Shown: positions 16,488-22,939 of the stretch, piece after piece
How the letters are laid out: each line of letters begins with the position of its first letter
Numbering within the stretch: position 1 is the stretch's first letter
Source of the DNA: an uncultured Planctomycetaceae bacterium
GTDB taxonomy: Bacteria; Planctomycetota; Planctomycetia; Pirellulales; Pirellulaceae
Reading direction: 5' to 3'
DNA length: 35,491 nucleotides
Assembly (NCBI GenBank): GCA_903927685.1
Contig: CAIYOB010000264.1
Location: 1 to 35,491, forward strand
The notes under the pieces: generated by a model
Database searches by the model: none
What the model saw: the letters and a program-made list of their open reading frames with translations, nothing else
What the model was told of the DNA's origin: nothing
Program-made: the position numbers and the translations under genes

Positions 16488-17134
16488 CTCGTAGACCTCG
16501 ATTTCGTCGCCTTCGACCTGGAGAGGACCGGCCTGTTCCCCGTCGTTACGGATCGTCGAGTTCGGAGGCAATCTTGTTGGCCCACAACGCCGCGTTCGAC
16601 TTGGGCTTCCTGTGCTTCGCAGCGGCCAAGTCCGGCTGGAATCTGTCCGCCAACCCGGTGATCGACACCCTGGACTTGGCCCGCAGTTGCGTCCGCGGTG
16701 CCCCCAACTGCCGGCTGGAGGATCTGGTGGTGCATTTGGGGCTGGCGGAGTTCGAGGACCACAGGGCCTTGTCCGATTCGCGGCTGGTGATGGAGTTGTT
16801 CCGGCACGTGGTCGGGCGGATCGAGTGGCTTCGCACCGTCGGCGACCTGTTCGGCCTGACCCCGCCACTGACCTTCGAGAATACCCGGACAAATGTGATC
16901 CAGCCGCCTGCGGGCCTGGAGGATCTGGCCGTCGCGATTGCCGAACAACGGACGGTGGTAATCGCCTACGACGGCGGCACGCGGGGGCCGTCCGACCGCA
17001 GAATCACGCCTCGGGCCATGCTGCAATCCAATGGACGGCAGTACTTGATCGCCTACTGCCATGCGGCCGAGATCGAGAAGACGTATCGGCTGGACCGGAT
17101 TCTGGAGGTTCGTCCCGCCAGCGTCGTTACCTGA
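16488..17134 (+). pseudogene. Broken 3'-5' exonuclease (DnaQ/DEDD) - WYL domain gene
   Basis: Three frames carry one ancestral protein. The first gives LVDLDFVAFDLERTGLFPVV (Exo I, D-x-E). The next, from 16549, gives RIVEFGG, the usual continuation. The third, from 16574, gives LLAHNAAFDLGFL (Exo II) and HRALSDSRLVMELF (Exo III, H-x-A-x2-D), then a WYL domain: VAIAEQRTVVIAYDGG, DRRITPRAMLQSNGRQYLIA, AEIEKTYRLDRILEVRP. About 50 residues between Exo I and Exo II are deleted, and there are two frame changes, near 16545 and 16570. Exonuclease-WYL fusions suggest nucleic-acid sensing or repair. The reading frame from 16574 to 17134 is long, but it begins at a TTG inside the domain and lacks Exo I, so I treat the gene as dead. 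Confidence 0.75.
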
Positions 17135-17297
17135 GCCGCGTTCCTTGGCTCGCGGATCTTGTCGTCCAACTGGGAATCCACGGATTCGGCCACCCACATA
17201 CGGTTTTCTTCCGGCGAGATCCTCGGGGCCATTATTGACCAACCGTGTCACAGCATGCGGCGATAATGCAATCGTCAGCGGAAGCGGAGGCCAAAAC

Positions 17298-17457
17298 ATG
17301 CGTCAAATGATTTACCAAGCCATGCGGCAATGCGATGATCTGGTGGTCGAGTTCGATTACACGGACGCCAACGGCGTGGCGACGCACCGGGTGGTCAGCC
17401 CGATCCGGTTCCTGGGCGGCGATCGGTTCCTGGCCCTGTGCCTGAGCCGCGAAGAAG
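17298..17457 (+). pseudogene. WYL-like gene fragment
   Basis: ATG 17298 with AGCGGAGG upstream opens a frame reading MRQMIYQAMRQCDDLVVEF, DYTDANGVATHRVVSPIRF, LGGDRFLALCLSREE. This looks like a short WYL-type beta-strand module (Phe/Tyr-rich strands, then SPIRFLGGDRFLALC, as in WYL domains where this segment reads P-gl-wYL-A). After SREE near 17457 the frame turns into Arg-rich nonsense while a different protein begins one frame over. It follows the exonuclease-WYL remnant and could be a paralogous tail module. The fold call rests only on pattern. Confidence 0.48.
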
Positions 17458-17580
17458 GCACTAGACGACGTGGGCTACAACGGCTGGCTCACCGACGAGA
17501 CCGGCCTGGGCTGGCCCGAGCTGTCCATTCGCCTCGACCGCATTATCGCGGGCGAGCCACCGATGCCGGCTGCGAACTAA
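17458..17580 (+). pseudogene. C-terminal fragment of a sugar-phosphate isomerase/epimerase (TIM barrel)
   Basis: Immediately after the WYL-like fragment, in another frame, comes a 40-codon stretch, ALDDVGYNGWLTDETGLGWP, ELSIRLDRIIAGEPPMPAAN, and stop. The ALDDVGYNGWLT element is typical of the last barrel strand and helix of AP-endonuclease-type TIM barrels (sugar phosphate isomerase/epimerase family), which usually end in a helix with RxxRxDRII and a short tail, as here. The preceding 250 or so residues of such a protein are missing, so this is a tail joined to an unrelated gene by deletion. It has no start of its own. Confidence 0.45.
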
Positions 17581-17905
17581 GTAGCTGGGGAAGCCACCTG
17601 ACCATGATCTGGCATCTGGCGACGGCAGTGTCCGGCGTGGCCCCGACACGCTGTGCGCGTATATGACCACATGGTCTCGCGCGCTGTCGCATGCATCCTG
17701 CAAGGACTCGGTCTGCAACGCGAATAGCAGATTGCCCGCCAAAGCTTACGTGATTCCCGTTCACATTCCTCGACCTTCGACCCTATCCACTGCACGAGGA
17801 AATTGTTGACATCCAGCGGCATACCTTGCTTGTTTTGCGCCCGCGGGGCGACTATCCTCATCTCCATCTGCCATCCGAGTCCCACATCACGAAAAGGACG
17901 TTCTC
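17581..17905. other. Intergenic region upstream of a secreted protein gene
   Basis: No gene is supported in these 325 bp. A perfect -35 hexamer TTGACA lies at 17806-17811, but no acceptable -10 follows at 16-18 bp, so I do not call a promoter. The region may contain more gene debris like its left neighbour. Confidence 0.35.
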
Positions 17906-18493
17906 ATGCGCCGAGTCTTGATGGCCTGTGTCGCGCTGCTTGTTTCCATGGCCGCCGCCCGCGGAGCCGAGAAAATCGATCTCGCCACGAAGGACGGCGT
18001 CGCCAAGGTCAAGGGAGAGTGGCGGTATGCCAATGTGAAGATCATCGAGGTGCCGGGGCGGAACCCCGATGGCTCGGCCAACACCACCTACAGCATCGAG
18101 CCGCGGGCCCAGGGCCCCGACTTCGACGATTCGAAGTGGGAGGCGATCGATCCCACCACGCTTCCCGCGGCCCGTTCGACCGGGCAGGTCTGCTTCTGCT
18201 GGTATCGCATCCGCATCACCGCACCGCCGGAATGGAAGGGAAAAAAGGTGGCTTTTTACACCACGGTGGACGACTACGGCGAGGTCTGGGTCGACGGCAA
18301 GCTGCCCTTCCAGGTCGGCCAAGTGAACGGTAACCTGGTTCGCGGCCACAACGTGCCCAACCGCGTGGAACTGCCCGACGTGCAGCCCGGCAGGACTTGG
18401 TCGATCGCCATCTTCGGCATCAACGGCCCCCTCTCGGCCGTCCCGTCGAACTGGATCTTCCTGACGAACACGTACCTGGAAATCTCAGAGTGA
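17906..18493 (+). CDS. Secreted protein with a galactose-binding/GH2 N-terminal-like sandwich fold
   Basis: ATG 17906 begins a signal peptide (MRRVLMACVALLVSMAAARG, then AEK). The 195-residue product reads as one beta-sandwich: GVAKVKGEWRYANVKIIEVP, PDFDDSKWEAIDPTTL, GQVCFCWYRIRITAPPEWKG, KKVAFYTTVDDYGEVWVDGK and WSIAIFGINGPLSAVPSNWI. The sequence F-D-D-S-x-W, then W-YR-I-P-W-G, then D-YGEVWVDG is the pattern of the sugar-binding jelly roll that precedes many glycoside hydrolases (GH2-type N-domain). Here it stands alone, with no catalytic domain. It is probably a periplasmic or surface carbohydrate-binding protein. The gene looks intact despite sitting between remnants. Confidence 0.76.
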   Translation: MRRVLMACVALLVSMAAARGAEKIDLATKDGVAKVKGEWRYANVKIIEVPGRNPDGSANTTYSIEPRAQGPDFDDSKWEAIDPTTLPAARSTGQVCFCWYRIRITAPPEWKGKKVAFYTTVDDYGEVWVDGKLPFQVGQVNGNLVRGHNVPNRVELPDVQPGRTWSIAIFGINGPLSAVPSNWIFLTNTYLEISE

Positions 18494-18580
18494 TCAGCCG
18501 GCCTGCATCGCCCCACGATCGCCGCCGACGTGGCGTCAGCCGTGCGGCTGCGCCCTGGCAGTTGCCGCCATCCTCCGCCT

Positions 18581-18658
18581 CCCGCCGTTCGCCCATGCCG
18601 GGTTCACGGGCATTGTGGCCCGTCGACCCCGGCCGGCCTGACCGCTTGGCCGCGATCC
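18581..18658 (+). repeat. Second locus of the degenerate short repeats
   Basis: It holds a 28-bp module (18581-18608; 25 of 28 bases match 3344-3371) followed by CCGCTTGGCCGCGATCC (18642-18658; exact match to 3278-3294). The second module overlaps the decayed 3' end of the DUF2924 gene, which suggests these modules travelled with, or derive from, that cassette. Confidence 0.45.
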
Positions 18659-18982
18659 AGCACGTGCTGGCTGCCAAGCGATAGTCCGCCTTGATCGCCA
18701 ACGTCGCGGTCGTGGTACGCCCGAAGGACGCCGGCGAAGCTGGTTTGGCCTTGGGTGGCGACAGACGGACGTCCGCGTCGTTGGCCAGCTCGGCGGCCCG
18801 CTGGCGGGCACGTTCCGAAAGGTCGTCGGCCAGGGACTGCAGCCGCCAGGCGATCCGTTTGACGAGCCAGACCTTGTTGCCGGCCCGTGTTTCTTCGCCG
18901 AAGACCTCGGCGTGGCGTATCCGCAGCTCGCGGACGGTTATCCGCTGGAGCGCGGGACCTCTTTTCCGACGTCCAGTTTCAT
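18646..18982 (-). pseudogene. DUF2924-family gene, frameshifted and 3'-decayed
   Basis: ATG 18982 has GGAGA just upstream and gives MKLDVGKEVP before a stop a few codons on. One frame over, the family sequence resumes: LQRITVRELRIRHAEVFGEE, TRAGNKVWLVKRIAWRLQSL, ADDLSERARQRAAELANDAD, VRLSPPK. A single lost base near 18952 explains the shift. The C-terminal part that DUF2924 proteins normally have (a TL-R-Y-G-hxV half) is not visible; the sequence drifts into Arg/Gly-rich nonsense after about 18700. DUF2924 proteins are typical cargo of phage-like and recombinase-bearing elements, usually just before a serine recombinase. The gene lies downstream of the 70-residue protein and integrase remnant, on the same strand. 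Confidence 0.72.
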
Positions 18983-19015
18983 GTGTCTCTCCTTCTCTTG
19001 GGGTCTCGGAAACCG

Positions 19016-19228
19016 TTAACCGTTGTGGATACTGAGCACGGTTTCGCCGGGAACCTCAAGGCATGGAGAGTCGGATTTCGCCGGGTTTTCTGCGGCGGGA
19101 AGCTGCTCGGCGCCATCGGGGATCGCCGCACGTATGTGGAGCCGGAGAACGCCGACGGCCAGAATGCCGGCCACTTCGGAAAGACGCTGGTCGGGGGGCA
19201 GAAGGGCTGGGTCGTCGATCGATCGCAT
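19016..19228 (-). CDS. Small protein of the DUF2924/integrase cassette (70 aa)
   Basis: ATG 19228 has a strong AGGAGG site upstream, which decides this start over an in-frame one 30 bp earlier. The product reads MRSIDDPALLPPDQRLSEVA, GILAVGVLRLHIRAAIPDGA, then a 30-residue hydrophilic tail. The segment Q-RLSEVAGILAVGVLRL is the hallmark of short proteins I recall next to DUF2924 genes in planctomycetes and other bacteria. No function is known; it may be a small accessory DNA-binding or regulatory protein of the element. It is 34 bp upstream of the DUF2924 start and about 95 bp downstream of the integrase remnant. It is the only apparently intact gene of this element. Confidence 0.64.
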   Translation of the reverse strand: MRSIDDPALLPPDQRLSEVAGILAVGVLRLHIRAAIPDGAEQLPAAENPAKSDSPCLEVPGETVLSIHNG

Positions 19229-19322
19229 GGGACGCCTCCTGGGTGGAGTTGCCCACAACGACCTTCGCTTGGCGACCGGACCGCGGTCTGGAAGGGACAG
19301 TCGAGTTAACAGGCTCTATCTG

Positions 19323-19854
19323 TTAATCAAGACGTCTCCGCGCGGCGACTCGGGCGTCCGAACCGAACCTGAACACGCCGCGGATGCGGTTGATCTCGTT
19401 GCCCACCGACTCGGGATTGCGGGTCTTGGCGATGTCTCGGCGCAGCTCCGCGAAGTCGTCTGCCGCCAGATCATCCACGAGCCGGTTCTTGCCGAACACC
19501 CGGACGACGCGATCCGTGGTCATCTTGCAGTCGGCGAAGGAACGGGGCGACAGCTCGCCGCTTTGCAGTTTGGCGTACTTGGCATCGAGGAATCGCGAGC
19601 ACAGCTTGCCGACCGTCAACTCGTCCCCCGGCACGCGTGGGGTGCGGCCGGCAAGCAGGTCGTCCTTCTGGTTCAGCCACTGTTCGAGCGCCTTTTGTCC
19701 GTCGGGGTCCGATTCGATGCGCCCGAAATAGTGCAGCTTGCCTCGGACCTTTTTGCACCAGTAGCCGCGGGGGTGTTTGCCGAGCGGGAAGTCCCCGACA
19801 CGGGAAGTCCTTGACAGGCTTGCGACGGCGCGGCTTTCGGGTAGACTTCTGCAT
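19323..19854 (-). pseudogene. Tyrosine-recombinase-type integrase, frameshifted and lacking its catalytic domain
   Basis: ATG 19854 with GGAGGT upstream begins MQKSTRKPRRRKPVKDFP. Without a 16-bp duplication at 19785-19810 the protein would continue FPLGKHPRGYWCKKVRGKLH and YFGRIESDPDGQKALEQWL (AP2-like arm-binding region), then LTVGKLCSRFLDAKYAKL, SGELSPRSFADCKMTTDRVV, RVFGKNRLVDDLAADDFAEL and NPESVGNEINRIRGVFRFG (core-binding SAM-like domain). The frame then stops at 19323 after a few unrelated residues. The whole catalytic domain with R-H-R-Y is absent. This is a doubly damaged integrase beside a tRNA gene, so the element cannot excise by itself. It reads away from the tRNA. Confidence 0.85.
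19785..19810 (+). repeat. 16-bp-period duplication inside the integrase gene
   Basis: CGGGAAGTCC occurs at 19785-19794 and again at 19801-19810. The extra 16 bp shift the reading frame of the integrase by one. Removing one copy restores the expected protein exactly, so this is probably a slippage duplication that inactivated the gene. Confidence 0.8.
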
Positions 19855-19921
19855 GGCGTAACCTCCGGTCGTAGGACAGGTATGCCGTGCCGCGCTGGGC
19901 ACCATCCAGCGGGGCGTTTTG

Positions 19922-19983
19922 GGTTGTACGCGGTTGTACAACCACCCAAGACCATGACAGCGGTTGTACAAACAGTTGTACAC
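19922..19983 (+). promoter_or_regulatory. Four phased TTGTAC repeats between integrase and tRNA
   Basis: TTGTAC cores begin at 19924, 19934, 19964 and 19976 (steps of 10, 30 and 12 bp, close to whole helical turns). Three are preceded by GG and the second is the palindrome GGTTGTACAACC. They lie about 70-130 bp upstream of the integrase start and 50 bp before the tRNA. Phased short direct repeats at this place suit integrase arm-type sites or an operator for integrase expression. Confidence 0.5.
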
Positions 19984-20034
19984 AAGAAATAATAGGTTTT
20001 CAGAAACCGAAAGACCCGGTAAAACACCGCACGA

Positions 20035-20108
20035 GCGCCCATAGCTCAGCTGGATAGAGCAGCGGACTTCTAATCCGCAGGTCGTAGGTTCGAATCCTAC
20101 TGGGCGTG
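20035..20108 (+). tRNA. tRNA-Arg, anticodon UCU
   Basis: This is a full cloverleaf. The acceptor stem is GCGCCCA with TGGGCGT (one G-U pair); the D arm GCTC...GAGC; the anticodon arm GCGGA-CTTCTAA-TCCGC with anticodon TCT at 20069-20071; a five-base variable loop; and the T arm GTAGG-TTCGAAT-CCTAC. The discriminator base is G and CCA is not encoded. It reads AGA/AGG arginine codons. The neighbouring integrase remnant suggests the locus has served as an integration target, but I see no second copy of its 3' end in the window. Confidence 0.97.
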
Positions 20109-20590
20109 CTCATAAGACGTTGGACTGCAAAGGCTTATGTTTTTCACTGGGAGAATGTAGCTTGGTAGCGCCGATCACTTGCGCTGACTGGGCCGGCCTC
20201 GAAGACGCCCGGCGTTCGCCTCTCGCGCCAGCCGTGACGGATCCCAGTCCAGTCCGAGGACGACTCGCAACCGCCCTTGCGAACCCGTGATGCCGACCGC
20301 GGCCTGGCATGACCTCGAATCTGTTGGGGTTTCCGGCAGGATTTCTTTCAATCGTCGGTCAGGATATTCGACGTGCCGTCGAGCGTCTCGCGCGTGCTTC
20401 GTCAATGCTGAAAGTCAAACCCGATTCTTCGCCGACAGCGGAATTCGCGGCGATTGCCGGCCACTCCTAGCGGTCGGCGGACCGGCAGCGCAAATGCGAG
20501 GAGCACGGCGAGCGTTGGATTTCGCCAAGTCCGCTCGGGTGACAGGCCGATACCATCGGCGGCACAACACCTGACCAGGAGCCCCTTGGT
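20109..20590. other. Intergenic region after the tRNA; no supported gene
   Basis: These 482 bp hold no gene I can support; open frames on both strands are Arg-rich shadows. There is no recognisable att duplicate of the tRNA 3' end and no terminator-like hairpin with a T run. Confidence 0.4.
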
Positions 20591-20779
20591 ATGCCGGACG
20601 GAAAGCGCAAACGGAGACACAGCTCGGACCAGGCCAAACGCCGCTGGTACGCGACTCACCGCTCCCGCCGCTTCCGCCGCCGCTTCTGGCTGCTGGGCAG
20701 CAAGTCCGAGCGGCCGTCCTCGATCCTGCCCTTTTTCGGGTCCTGGCCCAGCGACGCGCCGACGGACGCGATCGTCTAA
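20591..20779 (+). CDS. Possible small basic protein (62 aa)
   Basis: The ATG is preceded by AGGAG at 20577-20581. The product is very basic in its first half (MPDGKRKRRHSSDQAKRRWY, ATHRSRRFRRRFWLLG) and ends with SILPFFGSWPSDAPTDAIV. The contrast between a polycationic N-terminus and a hydrophobic/acidic tail, and the well-placed ribosome site, make it plausible as a nucleic-acid-binding small protein. I recognise no family, and a high-GC frame could produce such Arg content by chance. It converges on the DUF1080 gene, with 7 bp between the stops. Confidence 0.36.
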   Translation: MPDGKRKRRHSSDQAKRRWYATHRSRRFRRRFWLLGSKSERPSSILPFFGSWPSDAPTDAIV

Positions 20780-20786
20780 TCGCGCG

Positions 20787-21470
20787 TCACCGGCTGGGCA
20801 GTTCCTTGATGCGGAGGTTCCTGAATTGCACCTCCATCGGGCCGCCGCTGTGGATCTGCGTGGCGATCACGCCTGCGCGGGCGATCCCGGGATCGGTTTC
20901 GGTGTACTCGACGGTCGTGACGCCGTTCAGCCGCAGCGTGATCTTGTTGCCGACGGCTTGAATCTCGTAATCGTTCCAATCCGTCGGCTTCACGGCCTTG
21001 TCCAACACCGCCTGCGGTGGAGCGGCCAACACTTTGTTGCGGCGGGATTCGTCGTACAGCTTGCCCCACCAGCCCTCCGAGATATCCGCCTGGTAGCCCG
21101 ATACTTCGTGTGACGGCGGCGGGACGCGCTGCGAGCGGAATTGGACGCCGCTGTTGCCTTTGTTTTCCAGCAGACGCACCTGGAGACGCAGGACGAAATC
21201 GCGGTACGTCTTCGCGTTCGTCAGAAAATCGTTGTACTTGATCCCCGCCGAACGGCCGATCAACATCCCGTCGGCGACGATCCAGAGCTTGGCATCGCCT
21301 TCCCAGCCGGTCAAATCGCGGCCGTTGAACAAGGGCACGAAACCCTGTTCCTCGTCCGCGGCGGCCTCGGCCGCGGCCGTTGTGCCGCCGAGCGCGCCCA
21401 CGACCGCCAACAGAAAACCCGCCAGGACTATCCTCGTCATTCCCCGACCTTGCTGCGTGCTGTTGCCCAT
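20787..21470 (-). CDS. Secreted DUF1080 (3-keto-disaccharide hydrolase) family protein
   Basis: The start at 21470 is chosen for its GGGAGG site; it gives MGNSTQQGRGMTRIVLAGFL, a signal peptide with a longer n-region, with the core LLAVVGALGGTTAAAEA. The 227-residue product has the DUF1080 hallmarks: GFVPLFNGRDLTGWEG, VADGMLIGR, YRDFVLRLQVRLLENKGNSG and VQFRS, SGYQADI, GWWGKLYDES, WNDYEIQAVGNKITLRLNGV, and GVIATQIHSGGPMEVQFRNL followed by RIKEL. It is a LamG-like jelly roll. Some members hydrolyse 3-keto glycosides made by Gfo/Idh-type enzymes, and many are uncharacterised. The gene is 11 bp downstream of the galactokinase-family gene on the same strand, so it may share that transcript, linking extracytoplasmic sugar release to sugar activation. 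Confidence 0.92.
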   Translation of the reverse strand: MGNSTQQGRGMTRIVLAGFLLAVVGALGGTTAAAEAAADEEQGFVPLFNGRDLTGWEGDAKLWIVADGMLIGRSAGIKYNDFLTNAKTYRDFVLRLQVRLLENKGNSGVQFRSQRVPPPSHEVSGYQADISEGWWGKLYDESRRNKVLAAPPQAVLDKAVKPTDWNDYEIQAVGNKITLRLNGVTTVEYTETDPGIARAGVIATQIHSGGPMEVQFRNLRIKELPSR

Positions 21471-21481
21471 GCTTGACCTCC

Positions 21482-22939
21482 CTACTTGATCCGGCACAAA
21501 GCCGGACCGGCTGCCGAAGAAAAAAAAGTCGCCTCCGATTCATGCTGGGGAAACTGGCTCAGGTAGGCCCGTCGCCAGTCGACCAGGAATTCGGATGCCC
21601 CGTTGGTCGGGACCAGAGCCCAGACGCTGCCGCCAAAGCCGGCGCCGAAGGACGAGGCGGCCGCCGCTCCCAGTTCCCGTGCCTCCGCGGCCAGGAACAC
21701 CGTTTCCGGGACCTGATTGCCCAGCAGCGTTTCGGCGGCGTGCTGTGACTGGTCGACCCAGCGGCCGAAGGTCGCCAGGTCTCCCTCCAGCAGCGCCGCG
21801 CCGGCCGCCGGAATCACGGCTTCGTTCTCGATCAGGAAATGCTCCCAACGCCCCAGCAACTCGCCGGCTTGAAACTCGCCGTGCGCCGTGCCCGCCAGAA
21901 TCGCCCGCAGACGGTCGGCCGCGCCCGCCTGGCCGTGCGCCACCGCAGCCAGGTGCGGCGCGTCGCCGCCCGTTTCGCAGCGCCACCGCTCGGCGACCGC
22001 CGCAGCCAGCCGCGCCGCCCGGTTGTATTTCTCCAGCGCGGCGCCCGTCTTCTCGGCGGCCACGCCGCAGGACGCGATCGCGAACGTCCAACCGGCCGGC
22101 AGCGGAAACTGGCGCTGGAACCGGACCGGGCAATAAGCGTATTGGCGGACAAACCCCGGTTGGGAGCACAGAATCGCCGTGTGGTCTTCGCTGCCGCCGA
22201 ACGTGCCGACGCCGCGGTCGCCAGCCAGTGGTCCGTAGCTCTGACCGTTCTCGATCGTGGCCAGGTAGCCCGCCAGTCTTAGCGGCTCATGCAGTTCCGG
22301 CAGGAACCGTTCGTGGCTCCACAGGTCGTTGGCGTCCGCCAGGGCAAAGGCGATCGCCACCATCAGCGCGCTGGAACTGCTCATCCCGGCGGCTGGCGGC
22401 AGATCGCTGGCCAAGGCGATTTGGACGCCGCGTGTGGCGCCGGGGAAATTGCGGACCAGTCGGCGGGCGACGGTCAGCGGGTAATTGGACCAATGGCCCG
22501 GCGGCGCCAGCCGTTCCGCAGCCAGCGCAAAGCGGGTCGTTTCGCCGCGGACCGCGTCGGCGATCCGCACCTCCGGACCATCCCCGGGGACGGCGAGCAG
22601 GCAGAATCCCTGCTCGGCCGCCGCCACCAGACTGCTGCCGCCGGCATAGTCGGTGTGCTTGCCCAGGACTTCGATGCGGCCGGGCACACAGTAGGCTCGT
22701 CCCTCCTCCGACGCGGCCCACTGCAACGCCCGCAGCGTCTGGGCACACCGCCGGAACAGTCCGGCCTTGGCCGCCGCAGCCGGGGCGCTGAATCCGCCGG
22801 CCTGCAGGTACACGGCCAACCGATCCGCAGCGTCGAACGGCCCGTCGTAGCCGGGCGCGGGCACGCTGGCCGTCAGTCCACCGTGGGCCGAGCAGGCATT
22901 CTCGCCGGCGGGCTCGGCGGCCGCGGAATCGCCGTTCAC
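21482..22939 (-). CDS. Galactokinase-family GHMP sugar kinase with altered substrate motif
   Basis: GTG 22939 overlaps the TGA of the upstream nucleotidyltransferase (GTGA), so translation is probably coupled. The 485-residue product has an 80-residue N-terminal lead-in and three GHMP motifs: VPGRIEVLGKHTDYAGG (residues 85-101), DLPPAAGMSSSSALM (179-193, phosphate loop) and SSFGAGFGGSVWALV near the C-terminus. GGSEDHTAIL (248-257) matches the GIMDQ region and supplies the candidate catalytic Asp252. In true galactokinases motif 1 reads GRVNLIGEHTDYNGG; here the sugar-contacting Glu is Lys94, and Asn becomes Ala99. The enzyme should phosphorylate a sugar at C1, but perhaps not galactose. The product would feed the neighbouring nucleotidyltransferase. 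Confidence 0.9.
   Translation of the reverse strand: MNGDSAAAEPAGENACSAHGGLTASVPAPGYDGPFDAADRLAVYLQAGGFSAPAAAAKAGLFRRCAQTLRALQWAASEEGRAYCVPGRIEVLGKHTDYAGGSSLVAAAEQGFCLLAVPGDGPEVRIADAVRGETTRFALAAERLAPPGHWSNYPLTVARRLVRNFPGATRGVQIALASDLPPAAGMSSSSALMVAIAFALADANDLWSHERFLPELHEPLRLAGYLATIENGQSYGPLAGDRGVGTFGGSEDHTAILCSQPGFVRQYAYCPVRFQRQFPLPAGWTFAIASCGVAAEKTGAALEKYNRAARLAAAVAERWRCETGGDAPHLAAVAHGQAGAADRLRAILAGTAHGEFQAGELLGRWEHFLIENEAVIPAAGAALLEGDLATFGRWVDQSQHAAETLLGNQVPETVFLAAEARELGAAAASSFGAGFGGSVWALVPTNGASEFLVDWRRAYLSQFPQHESEATFFSSAAGPALCRIK

Noticed and set aside
17806..17811. Consensus -35 TTGACA before the secreted sandwich protein
   Set aside because: No acceptable -10 hexamer at 16-18 bp, so a promoter is not supported.
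20035..20108. Possible att site formed by the tRNA 3' end
   Set aside because: No second copy of the tRNA 3' sequence was found by eye in the window, and the integrase is on the 5' side.
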